Positions 37,594 to 49,071 of a stretch of DNA of 64,000 nt are shown piece by piece. Source of the DNA: Cucumis sativus (Eukaryota > Streptophyta > Magnoliopsida > Cucurbitales > Cucurbitaceae); contig NC_026658.2 in the NCBI RefSeq assembly GCF_000004075.3, forward strand, positions 4,650,001-4,714,000. The letters run 5' to 3'. The notes under the pieces are model-generated. The model was not told the origin of the DNA, made no database searches, and was given only the letters and a program-made list of their open reading frames with translations. Positions within the stretch are counted from its first letter, which is position 1, and each line of letters begins with the position of its first letter. The translations under genes and the position numbers were made by a program.

Positions 37594-40500
37594 GTTCTTA
37601 AATTCCCCTTTCAGTCAATCAACTAGAACACAGCCTCGATTCGTAAAATCACAAACAAGAAACAAAAACTCCCTTGTATGACAAAAAAAACCAAAACTTG
37701 TTTCTATGACAAGAAAACCCAGAACCCAAAAAGACAGAACAATTACATGATTCAAAGGGAATAACAAAAGCAAAATGAAAGGAGAATGGAGAGGGAAGAC
37801 TGAAAGAAAAGAGAATTAGCGAGAAACAGCAACAAAATGATGAGCCACGCAGTAGGGTGCAAAGGGATTCAATCCAGGACCAAAAACACGAAGATTGTGA
37901 ACGACTACGATGAATGTCATAAAGGGCTTAAAGATTGTAATCATAATTGATGAAAAAGCCTAATGGATTGAATGATGATGCAGAAGGGAAATTTTGAAGA
38001 AACAAGAAATGGGGATTTTCGGATTCCAAGTAGACAAATGGTTGAAGGGGAAAATCGGCGGTGGTGGTTATAGAAATCCTGATTTGAATCGGACAGAACT
38101 CAAAGGAAACATGACAGAGAAGAGCAGTAGTCGACCGGATTGTTCAAACCCTAGAAGGAAGGAAGAAAAGCCTGAAATGAAAATAATGTGCAAAGGGAGA
38201 TTGATGCGAGGGAAGGAATGAACACTACAATTTGGTTGGATTCCCTCTAATTTATTTATATTTATCCTTCTTGCCAAAACCCAAATTAACTGATGGTTTC
38301 AACTTTAACGTATGATTGAAATTTTCTATAGAAACGACAACTTCAATTTATTTTTTCTAAAAATTTAAAATTAGTAAATAAACGTTTTACCATTTTTCAA
38401 TCCATACAACCATAAAGTTTATTGAAAATAGAATTTGTAATATTTGCAATTTATTAAAATATTCACTATTATCTCTAAATTTACTTCCGCCATTTTACTC
38501 TACACTTTTAAGGGGTCTTTCCTCTATGGATTTGGCATTTGAAGTCAAGAACCCAAACCCATGTTAAATAAAATTCCTTAATTAAGACTTCAAATCTAAA
38601 TAAGACTCCTCCCTTTGAAATATGTATTTTATTTATTTATTGAATGTTATATGTTTTACATAATTTTAACCATCGACTTGGATCATCTTAATCGTCGGCT
38701 TCATATCGTCTTAACCATCCATTATTAATCGTCTCGATGACCAATCATTTTGATTGTTGGTGACCTACAACTTTAGACGCTACTATTGTGGGGTGAATAT
38801 CTTGATCGATGACAACCAATCGTTACTGTTAATTATCGATGTCATGCCTATTAACAAAAGTTCATAGTGATGGTCAATGATCAATAGCCATGACCCTTGA
38901 TGACTAATTGTCACGATGGTCGACACCAACCAATCGTCTTAAAATTGACAATTGTTATCGTATTCACCATTGATCAACGACTATCTTCACCGAGGCTTCC
39001 CACACTATTTCTCATGGGTTTGAATAGTAAACACTATTCAAGTCCATGGATTACTTTTTTTAAAAAAAATCAATCTAGAAAATTTATCGACCACCTCTAG
39101 TGACTATTGTCGGTCAACTATCATTCCTGGCAACTCTACTGCGAAACTTTCGACTACCAACTTTTGCAACCGCTTCAAACCTTGAAAAATTAATAATAAA
39201 AAAATTTGAAAAACCTTAGTTCCAAATATGTCTTGAATTTAATTAAATAATATTTTTAAAATACGCATTTTTTCATTCTTCTATTTTTTTCGGGAGTATT
39301 TTTTTAATAATAATAATTATTATATTATCTTTTTTAATTATCTATGTTCTCTTATTTATTTAAAATTAATATTTTTCTCGTTTGAAGAGATTTTACTTAT
39401 TTTGTTATATTTTTTTATGGTGAAAATTGATGACCGGTCCATTGTGATCTCGAATATAAATCAAATATTGATATATTGGTAATATAGTGGAAATTGTAAT
39501 TATATATCACATATATACCATGGTTTATTTTTAGTTGAATAACATTTTTCATTTTTTTTCATTAGTCGGTTTAACTAGAAGAAGTATAACTTATTTGGAT
39601 TGACATAAGAAAAAAGTGTTTAAAATAAACTCATTTTTATTTGAACTTTTTTTTTTATAAAAGTGGTTTAAAATACATTGCATACATGTTATATGAAAAC
39701 AACCATAACTATGAGTAAATGTAACTCTACTTAACTTTCACTTTTACATAACTCTTTTGGTCATGTTTATTTTGAAAACCCTTTTTAACGTTGCTTAACT
39801 AGAACTTTCATAAACTCCATCTGATTACATGATTTGTTATATTTTGTGAATGATTTGTAATATTTCTAATTAGACCATTATGTTAGTGCAACCATAATCA
39901 AAATTATTGTTATCGAATATTAAGACTTTTTTCGTTTTTACATTATTTTCATTAAAATCAATAGAGTCAAGAAATTTAATTAGAGGTACAAGATATGAAA
40001 AAAAAAATCAATTAAAATTTTGATTCCAAATAAATTTAGAAACATACAATTAATTTTAAAAAACTAAAAAAATGAGCTAAATCCAAAAATTAAAAACTAG
40101 CACCCAAACACAAGCATAAAAAATTCAGATTTTTGAATCATGCACCTCAAACACAGCATATGTAATTCTTGGATATTTGATTATGAACATGCGCGCCAAG
40201 AACCTCCTAAAAAGTAAGAGGTATTTGAAGAGCTAAAAATATACTGACGAAAAAAAAGTGATGAAATGTGTGTCGAATTGTGGACGAAACAAAAATGAAA
40301 TTGTAGTGAAAACAATGAAAAATAAAGCTTAATTGAAAACTGTCATAACATAAATGAGTTTGATATTACAATTTGGGCTCAAAGCCCTCAAATCAAACAT
40401 AAATTTTCTATTACATTACAATGTATTGCAACTTCGTTATGAGTATCCAAACACCTCGTATATTATTACAGCGTTTTCAAATATAGCAAAATAATGAATC

Positions 40501-41556
40501 AAAATATAACAAATTTTCAAATTCTATTAATATCAAACCAATTTTGTCATTTACCATCATCTTAATATATTAGTGACATCTTAATTTTTGTTATGTTTTG
40601 TGGATTTTTCTATAATATAATAAAAATATCGAATCATCCCTCGTATTGATATAAAACTTGTGGAAATATGAAAATATCAATAAAAATATGATATGTGACA
40701 TGTCGATGGAAGTTAATATTATATATAAAAGGTCGAATCTAATCGACCACGATCACATTGGCTAAAAAAAAGTTTTTATTTTTACATACAAACTTTGAAG
40801 TTATTATTAAATTTCATAAAGAAAATTATTTTTGTTTTTTCAGATTAAGGTAATGCATTTTCAGTCCATTGTCCTAATTGCAACTTCTTTTTTTTGAAAG
40901 AAAAGTCCCAATACAATTGAATGTTATCTACAAATAGTAACGAAGTTAGGAGAATTCCAAATCAAAACTATATAAAATAAACAAGGCATGAACTTAGGTT
41001 TTACTTTTTAGAGTCAAATAATTAGTCTCATGATTGATACCCAATCCATCAAAATCATGTGTTTTCATCTTTTCTTATAAAATCACTCTCTCAAGTAAAC
41101 TTAATTTATAATCCGAGTGAAACAATGTTACTATTGTAAAAATAGACGAAGTCCTATTCTCTCCAACTTGTAAGAAAAAACCTACTCTTTTGCCCAAGTA
41201 ATTCAAACCAAACTCTCTCTTTCTTTTTTCTTTTCTTTTCTAGTTCTTGAAAATAGTGAAGTAAATTTGTTAGAAAATGAATTTTGTAAAGAAAAAGTGT
41301 GGTTTGAAAAAGGTATTAGGAAGGGATGAAACGTCAAAGGTGAAGCAAATAAATTAAAAAGATTGGCCAAAATTCAACGATTCCTTCCCCTAAAGAAGCA
41401 AACCGGAAAAGTGACTATAATGGAAATGACCCCTTTGCCAATTTCAAATTTCCGCCATTAGAATTGTTCTTCTCCTGCCTCCCCGGTGGTGTCACCCTTC
41501 TTCACTCAACCCCACCCCAGACCCCTGCAATACAATCAACCATCACCTCCACCGCG
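37594..41556. other. Divergent intergenic region, partly repeat-derived
   Basis: The PIA2 promoter is at the left, the trihelix promoter at the right. The segment 38650-39180 is a low-complexity patchwork of atcgtc, gatgac, caatcg and similar words, related in style to 19810-20225; I take it as decayed transposon. The rest is AT-rich with no supported frame. The 75-codon frame at 37994-38221 shows no domain and lies in the likely PIA2 leader or promoter. Confidence 0.5.
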
Positions 41557-43341
41557 ATGGCGGCTACTCCTCACCAACACCAATGGAGCGAGGAGGAGAC
41601 GAGGGAGTTCATTCGTATTCGAGCCGACCTAGAGAAGGACCTCGCCGCGGTTTCCATCGGAGAAGCTCCGGCGGCGAAGAAGAAAACTTTGTGGGAGATG
41701 GCGAGTGTTAGGATGCGAGAGAAAGGGTTTTGGAGGACCGCCGATCAGTGCAAATGCAAGTGGAAGAATCTCCTCAGCCGCTACAAGGTTGGTCCACTTT
41801 CTAATTCGGTATTAATTAAGAAAATTTTCGAATCTGTAATTTTAGATTGGTTTAGTTTCTTTCTCCAAGTGGGCTCCTCTGAATTTGGACTCTACTTGCT
41901 TTCTTCTATTGATTCTCCTGCCATTTGATGGATGGGGTTTCAATTCGCCATTTCTGATTGCAGATTCTTGAAGTTCAGCTTGAGAAAGAACAGGACAAGA
42001 AGTCTTGTTGTCTTTGTTCAAAATAGACTTGTTTTTCACACTTCAAACTTCAAACAGATATATTCTTTTTCCATAGTTGAACTCGTAACTTTGAGATTAT
42101 TATTCTCAAACTCAATCAAACATATGTTTGATTTTGATTTGCAAGAAGAAAGGGTGGTGTTAAAGGAGGGGAGGAATTTACTAGACTAGGGCATTAACTC
42201 TAAAAACTAACCTTCTAAATTGTATGGCACTTGAAAACTTGGTGAAACAGATTTGGCTTTGATAAGGAATAGCTTTGTAGATTTTTTCCATGGATAAAAG
42301 TGTTCTTTAGCTTCCTGTAATTGCCGGTAAGTGGAAGCTCTTAAAAAAGATAGATGGAACTTTAGGATATTACTACATCAAGACAAAATTAAATATCTGT
42401 TGATTACATGGAAAAGAACATCGTTCTACTTTATTTCCTAGGTTACATACTTGTCAAAACTTCCATTTCCAGTCGTTTGATCCTCAATCTTCTTGGTTGG
42501 TTATTCCCCAGGAATTTAGGCACCTAAGTGATAAGATTAGAGTGTTACTTCTATTGAATCTAGAACGTAGACTGTTCTTAAGTTCTCTCTTTTAAATCTT
42601 TCTTGCATAATCTAATGGACGGTCATCTCCATTCTAATGAACAGATCTAATAGAGGAAGCTTCTTATGCACTTGCAAGATGACTCATGCCTCCATAGATA
42701 ACATTAAACAGTGTTCCTATGTTTCTAATGTTACAACATTTGTGCAGGGGAAGGAGACATCTCATAAGGAGTATGGATGGCAATGCCCATTTTTTGAAGA
42801 AATCCATGCAGTTTTTACAGAAAGAGGAAAAGCTATGCACCGACTGCTCCTCGAACCTGAAGCATGTTCTATTTCAACAAAGAAAAGGGGGAGGGAAAGA
42901 AGTTTAGAAGAACATTCAGACCTCAAAGAACTCAATGAAGACGAAAATGAGGAGGAGGTGACTTTCACTCAAAGCAACTCACAGAAGAGAAAGGCTGCAA
43001 GAAAACTCCCAGCAAAGTCTTTGGGAGCAACTGATTCTAAAAGTTCTAGTAGCTCAACTAGTAATGAAATTCAAGAAATGTTGAAGGGCTTCTTTCAATG
43101 GCAGCAGAGGATGGAGATGGAATGGAGGGAAATAGTTGAGAGACATTACAACAACCGTCGAATGTTTGAGCAGGAATGGCGTGAGTCAATGGAGAAGCTT
43201 GAGAGGGAGAGGTTAATGGCTGAGCAAGCTTGGAGGGAAAGGGAAGAACAGAGAAAGGAAAGGCAAGATATCCGAGCTGAAGGAATGAATGCCCTCTTAA
43301 CAACCCTTTTAAACAAGCTCAACCACGAAAATAATTTATGA
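41557..43341 (+). CDS. Trihelix (GT) transcription factor, GT-3-like, 274 aa
   Basis: Trihelix proteins bind GT elements in light- and stress-responsive promoters in the nucleus. Exons 41557-41787 and 42748-43341 join at AAG|GTTGG and TGCAG|GGGAAG in phase 0, giving 274 codons plus stop. I take the ATG at 41557 (MAATPHQHQWSEEETREF) because the frame upstream has no earlier ATG and Trp10 opens the domain. The three helices carry the expected bulky residues W10 (QWSEEE), W46 (LWEMAS) and W69 (CKCKWKNLLSRYK), and the fourth helix is CPFFEEIHAVFTER. After an acidic linker (NEDENEEEV) and a basic patch (QKRKAARK), about residues 200-265 are a long charged coiled coil (RMEMEWREIVERHY and later RERE repeats) for dimer formation. 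This matches the GT-3a/GT-3b type layout. The exact subfamily is uncertain. Confidence 0.88.
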
Positions 43342-44032
43342 GATAATGCGACGACAAGGCAGTCCTTCAGAGAAATAGTTAAAATAATATGGTACGGTTG
43401 AAGTTGAGGTTTCTTTTTCTTTTCCCATTGGGGTGACATATACATAAATTTATTTTTCACATTTTTTTCTTGGGTATGATTGTATGTATAAAAAGTCCAT
43501 ATTCTTCAAGGAATTTGTAGCTCTTGGAAGAAAATGTAATTGTAATGTACATTTCAAACTTATCCACATTTTTTCTTTTTTTTTTCCTCCATCTTTCTAA
43601 TATAGAAGTGCAGACCACTCTTTGCACAAGGTTCATAGCTAACCTCTAAGTTCTAGAAGACATTGGCCATTTCAAATTTCCCCTTCACTAAGTGCAGCTT
43701 GAATTAAGGATCTTACTACCTTCCATCTCCATCACTCGATACATGTTATTTAGTTGATAATGTACAAAAAAAAAGAAAACATTTCTTAGGATTCGATATT
43801 TTATAGGCACAGAGGAGATATTAGATTGAGGATCTGGAAAAGAGCATATTAGAGTCTATTTTTATTTTACAAGTGACAGAATGACCAATCGTTTTTTACC
43901 CTTACAAGTAATACATTTTAAGAACAGGAAAGTTGAAGACGATCAGAGAAATTTTTTCATTGATCTGAACAGAAGAGAACTGTGAAATGCCTTCAATAAA
44001 GCAACACTCATACTTCAAATGCAAGCGAAGAT
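43342..44032. other. Convergent spacer between trihelix and ZNF706-like genes
   Basis: Holds the two 3' UTRs, with T-rich runs near 43446-43588. No coding signal. Confidence 0.6.
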
Positions 44033-45508
44033 TCAACCAGATTCTGATGGGGGCTTTTCCTTTGGATGTTTGGAGCCATAATGATCACCCAACTGGTTCT
44101 GATTTGCAAGTTGTACCTGAGGTTAGAATAAAAGAAAAAAGATGATCAAATACACGGTCGTGGGGGAAGAACAGATATACTTTCAAGTATCAAAAGCAAG
44201 GATAAACAAATTCATATCTAATTTCCTATCATTATTCCACTCTCTTCTATGTTGAATTCAATATTTAGAGTCTCTATGACTTCGTCCCACAAGCCAAGAG
44301 AAAAATCAATCCACAGCAGATTAACCCACAAAAGACAAACTCAACATTATCAACGTCCCAAGATGGACACTCAAGATGGATCTCATTCCCCGTCGTTTGT
44401 TTTTAGAGATGGTGCATATGTGAATCATTTGTTTTCCCCATTGCCACCTTGCTCATTGATTGGCTGGTAGAAGAAGCTCCAAGGGGCCGAGGTTCCAAAG
44501 GCATAATCTTTGAAAATAAGATTATTTCCTATGATACTTCTTTTAATCATCTGCAGTTGTTTGGCCTCTGGTTGGTGTTTTAATCACTCGCTTTTTCGTT
44601 TTTTGTTAGTCTTCTAATGATTATTAACAATGGGAAGGATCTCTTTTTATAATATTCCTTTCGCCTCTTTTAAGGCAGGGTTCCCTCAATCCTATCCTCT
44701 AATTTGTTGTCTCCCTTTCTTGTGGCATATACTTCTCCGTTTCTTAGTTGTCCAAAGGAGTAAACAAAAAGAGAAATCCTCATCAGGTTCCCTCTATAGT
44801 CTATCCTATCGAGTATTTTTTTCCCCCAACAATCTCAACTCAAGCATAATTTGACTAATCCGCCCAAACAAACACATAACCATACAGCAATTCTTGCAAC
44901 AAGAAAATTTCTCAAGACAAGATCATAGCAACACAGAAAATAATGTATCATAGTTTCTAATCGGTATCTCAAGTAGTTGGTCACAATAGATTGTACTATA
45001 TGTATAACTCAAACCTCACTATCATCTAGAATTAAGGCTTAAAAAATTTCCAGTAAACAAAACCATTTCGAATTCTTTCAAACCCTAGAATAAATGATCC
45101 GTGAAAATAATCTATGTACTCAAGCCTTGAGAAAAGAAGACAAAAAACTAATGAAACTCCAACGAATTTCATATCAATTGAAACCAACGCACAGCCATAT
45201 CAAGTGCACTATACATAAGAACGGAAAAATGATAATTGAATATGGGGTTGGCAGTTGCAGTTGTTATGACATCAAAACAGGAGTACGATTACGATACAGA
45301 TTAAAAGAGAGGAAGAACACTAAAATCCAATGGAATACAATTATAAGAAAGAAAGAAAGAAAGATTGAAGCAAAGAAAAAGGAACCTTGCAAATCGGGCA
45401 GATGACTTTAAGGGCAACGGCTCTGGCCTCGAGCTGAGAGCCTTTGGGCTTCTGATTTTTCTCCGCATTTCGTTTCTGAGCTTCGATCTTCTGCTTTCCT
45501 CGAGTCAT
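44033..45508 (-). CDS. ZNF706-like small zinc finger protein, 68 aa, 2 exons
   Basis: Exons on the minus strand: 45508-45386 and 44116-44033, joined at TGCAAG|GTTCC and CTCAG|GTACAA in phase 0, giving 68 codons plus stop. It opens MTRGKQKIEAQKRNAEKNQ, a 4F5/SERF-like basic helix, then KGSQLEARAVALKVICPICK. A single C2H2 finger follows: C37, C40, H53, H58 (C-x2-C-x12-H-x4-H) with LANQNQLGDHYGSKHP. The tail is KEKPPSESG. This is the eukaryote-wide ZNF706/SERF-like family, thought to be nuclear or cytosolic and of poorly known role in plants. The intron is 1,269 nt. The leader carries a CTT run (45528-45548 on the + strand is GAA). The gene is too short and split to appear as a single frame; I found it from the exons. 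Confidence 0.93.
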
Positions 45509-45527
45509 CTTCTCCGTTCAAGATTTC

Positions 45528-45548
45528 AAGAAGAAGAAGAAGAAGAAG
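45528..45548. repeat. (GAA)n microsatellite in ZNF706-like leader
   Basis: Seven units, read as CTT in the presumed 5' UTR just before the start codon at 45508. Confidence 0.9.
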
Positions 45549-45923
45549 CGGAGGATCTGAGTCCGACTAGAGAAATTCCGATCACAAGAATGATTGGTTT
45601 TATTTATTTTAATTTTAGGAATGATAAATAAATAAATAATTACTGAAAGAAAATAAGTTGACCCAATTTAGACACAAAACTTATCCCCTCCCCACATTCC
45701 CTCTTCTTCATTGCCCTCTTCCTTTAATTCTCTTTTTCTTCTTCTTCTTCTTCTTCTTTGTCAATTTACTTTTATAAATCAAGATCAATCTTATGTTTGT
45801 TGATATCCTTTAAGATGAATCCAAGAATTACTAAGTTGTATATTGTTTTTGGAGGATATATTTGTATATAGATATCATGTATGTATACACATGTATATAT
45901 GTATACAAATATAGTTAGATGTA

Positions 45924-45949
45924 CGTGTGTGTGTGTGTATATATATATG
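45924..45949. repeat. Compound (GT)n(AT)n microsatellite
   Basis: Seven GT then about five AT units, inside a larger patch (45870-45970) of alternating purine-pyrimidine text. Confidence 0.9.
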
Positions 45950-46949
45950 TCTATGTACATACATATATGTTTCAGTTGTGCTGAAGGTTGTAGAGGCTGA
46001 AGGAAGATCAAGATAAATATGACAAAACATTGGTAGTGTACTAAATGCATGATGGATATGTGGAAGGGAAGCTGAGTATACAAGAGATAAGTAATTAGTA
46101 TCGGTGATGCTAATTAAAGGACAATAACCCTTTAGTGTCAAAAGCAAGCTAATGGCCTTTTCTAAATCAAAGTCAAGGTAAGAGTGACATCATAAAAGTC
46201 GTTAATGATAGCTTCAGTCATGGAAACAACCAACATCATACTATTTAAGATAACAGTGGGAATTAGTGTACTTGATGGCACCATCCACTAGAGGAAAGGG
46301 ATATCATGGTTTGAAGCCATTTTTTCCTATGGGTGAGCAAATGAGATTGATTTGCTTCTTTTCAAGTATGTTATTAAATGATCCATGGATAGATTTTAGT
46401 TCTTATTAACTTGTAATCTGCACACAAAATCGGCATAAAATTAGAGTTTGGGTCTTTTTCTAGTTGTTGTAATTGTATATTAAGTCAATATAACAATTGT
46501 TTTACCTTGCCCTGTACATTTTTGTTTCTATGGTCTTTTTCCTTCATCTTGAAATCTAATCTTATAAAGTAATTTAAGACAATCAAATACTAAATAAAGC
46601 TTTATGATATGATCAATAGTTTTACTTAGAATAAGTCATTAAATTTAAATAAATTTAATCAACATATATACAAACAAAAAAAAAACTGAATTTATTTTAA
46701 TAACATTTTATTAAAAAGAATTAAAATATACATGAATTTGTTTAACCAATTAAATAATGGACTTTCTTGGTCAAATTACCATAATGTTTTAAATTCACTA
46801 TTTTTTTTAATGAATAGTCTAATGAGTTAGGATATTACATTAAAAAAAATCAAATTCAAATGAAATGGTTTTCTTATTGAGTTAATTTCAAATTTGATTT
46901 TGGGTATTTATTATCTGATTTAGTTTTGAGTTATTATAGCATTTTAGGT

Positions 46950-47620
46950 AGATTAATAAAGTCACGACACAAGAAAAAGGAAGAAAAATGTGTAGCAAAT
47001 AGATAAAATAAAACAGTTACAAGTTACAAGTAGCAAAAGAGTTTTATGTCTGTTTATCACGGTTTTTATGTCTTAATGCAGGTTTTTAAGTGAAAAAGAG
47101 AACAGTAGCTGAGCAGCAAACGTCAAGCGAGGAGACACGTGACCACCAGACAATTAGAATAATGAAACTAAGCGATTCACATCACTGTAAGACAAAATGG
47201 TCGGCGTGAATGTCAAAAATGACGAAAGGGACGTCTTCTGTGTGAAGTTCGGACGATGTTAAGTCCTATTTGTCCTCGCCTGTATAATAGAAGATTGTTT
47301 CTTCAAGAACAAGTATGCGAAAATTTTGGAGAACAAGCTCACTCCATCCTTCATTTTTCTTTTGTGTTTTAGGTGAAAGCTTAGAACAGAGTTGAGAGAA
47401 ATTTTCCCTCATACTTCCACTCAGGTTAGATAATATTGTCCATAAATTATACGGTACAGATACAACATGATTATAGAACGCAAGATTGAAACCTTAAATA
47501 CATTAATTTTCTGTGTTCGACCGGGATTTACTCAAGAAACCTACCTTTTTGCTTATACTTAGGAAAGAGAGGAAAGCTTGTACATACACGACGCATATTT
47601 AAAGTTAGCAATGCATAGGT
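46950..47620 (+). mobile_element. Probable LTR-retrotransposon remnant
   Basis: Reads like the right part of an LTR: a TATA-type phrase (cgcctgtataatagaag at about 47278), a CT-rich leader, then tctgtgttcgaccgggattta near 47510, wording common at plant LTR leaders. It is less AT-rich than its flanks. No gag or pol frame is visible, and terminal repeats were not found. It could be a solo LTR or a TRIM. Confidence 0.4.
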
Positions 47621-48670
47621 AGGAGTCAACACCTTTTATCACATGAGCCTAGCCTAGATGCCTAACTCAGCCGTGCACTTAGAACCTAATTATAATACTT
47701 ATACGGAAACAAAAAGCAAAGAGTCAAACCCAAGGGTTGGACCATTAGCTTGAGTATTGAAGGTTAGTTGGCCTGATCGAAAAGCAAACAATGCTTTAGA
47801 CCCTTCAACTTAGGCTTAGGCATGGATCAAATTGGAGCTTTCGCTTTCTAAGGTTGAATCGAACTCGATGAGGGTGATCTTGATAGACTTAAGGAATGAA
47901 GAATTTAGACATTTTCATGGACATGTTCTATACTTTTGCACTTAATTTTAAGTTTTGTTTTTTTTACAATATTTGCTAGTTATATATATGCAAATAACTC
48001 AAATTAAAAGAATAATAATGGTATTTTGTAGCATTTTTAGATACAATAGCCAAAACGTATACCAACATTTAAGAAAAATACAAATATAACAAAATTTATA
48101 GTGAATAAACTTCGAGAACTAACCTAAAATTTGTTATATCTACACATTTTTTATCTAATGTTTGTTATGTCTACAACATTGTAATGTTATTAAACTTTGT
48201 ATCAAAAGTTTGTTATATCTACAACAGTGCTGTATCAACAAATACTTTAGATTTGATTCACAGATTTGCAATTGCCTCGTACATACATAATGACATTAGT
48301 ATAATCAAGCGCATATCATCTTTACATACATACAACAATTGGGATCAAAGAAGAAGATTGTGATTGACCATACTAAATTTTATCCCTAACATAACAAATA
48401 TGCCAATTGTTGTATGTACCTAATTATACCCAACATATTGAATAAATATGCCACATTGTGTGTAATATATATAATATAAACCCTAATAACATTCTCAATT
48501 CAATTGAGTAGAAGTATATCTGTAAATGATCTAAAAGAAGCTGATTTCTAAATTTAGCCAATAAACAATGAAAGATGATTAGACAAAAACAAATAAATGA
48601 AGAATCCAAAAGATGAATATATTCAATTTGCTGATTCATTAGACAAAAACCACACTTTACAAAAAGAAAA

Positions 48671-48695
48671 CAATAACAATAACAATAACAATAAA
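48671..48695. repeat. (CAATAA)n microsatellite
   Basis: Four units in the 3' flank of the FEI-type kinase gene. Confidence 0.85.
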
Positions 48696-49071
48696 AGGAA
48701 AGTAACCAATAACTTAAGGAGCAATTTGATTTGTACAGTTGCTCATGTTCAACCAATACCCAAAAGAAAAAGAAAAAAAAAGGAAAGAAGAAATTACAAT
48801 TGAGGCAAAAGTGGAAATTACAAGTGGAACTTTCTCTTAAGTAAGAATCATGCACAATAAAAGCATATCATTAAATAGTAAAAGAGGAACCTTAGAGATA
48901 CCATTAGGGATTCAATGAAACTACTCATAAGAGAGGAACAAATGCATGGCAATGGTGGACGGCAGCTTCCAAATTTTTAATGAATTGCAGGCGGAAAATG
49001 CGTAAAATTGAGAGACGATTCTCTACGCCTGACATCAAACTCCATCATGCTTTATGCTTCTTCCTATACTG

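Larger units (their letters stand above)
45549..49071. other. Intergenic region between ZNF706-like and FEI-type genes
   Basis: Besides the repeats and LTR-like piece listed, no gene is supported. Frames at 45772-46147 lie over the GT/AT microsatellite and are noise. The 143-codon minus frame at 48424-48855 is a string of low-complexity Phe, Cys and Leu codons over an A-rich + strand, with no domain. The FEI 3' UTR is at the right end. Confidence 0.5.

Noticed and set aside
44360..44860. Retroelement tail in the ZNF706-like intron
   Set aside because: T-rich text and short frames are suggestive but no motif such as W-x-E-R-N or a domain could be read; not enough to call.
45772..46147. Two overlapping minus frames of about 90-103 codons
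   Set aside because: They run through a GT/AT microsatellite (His-Thr, Tyr-Ile repeats) and have no conserved motif.
48424..48855. 143-codon minus frame rich in Phe and Cys
   Set aside because: Composition comes from A-rich DNA and a CAATAA microsatellite; no domain or splice partner.
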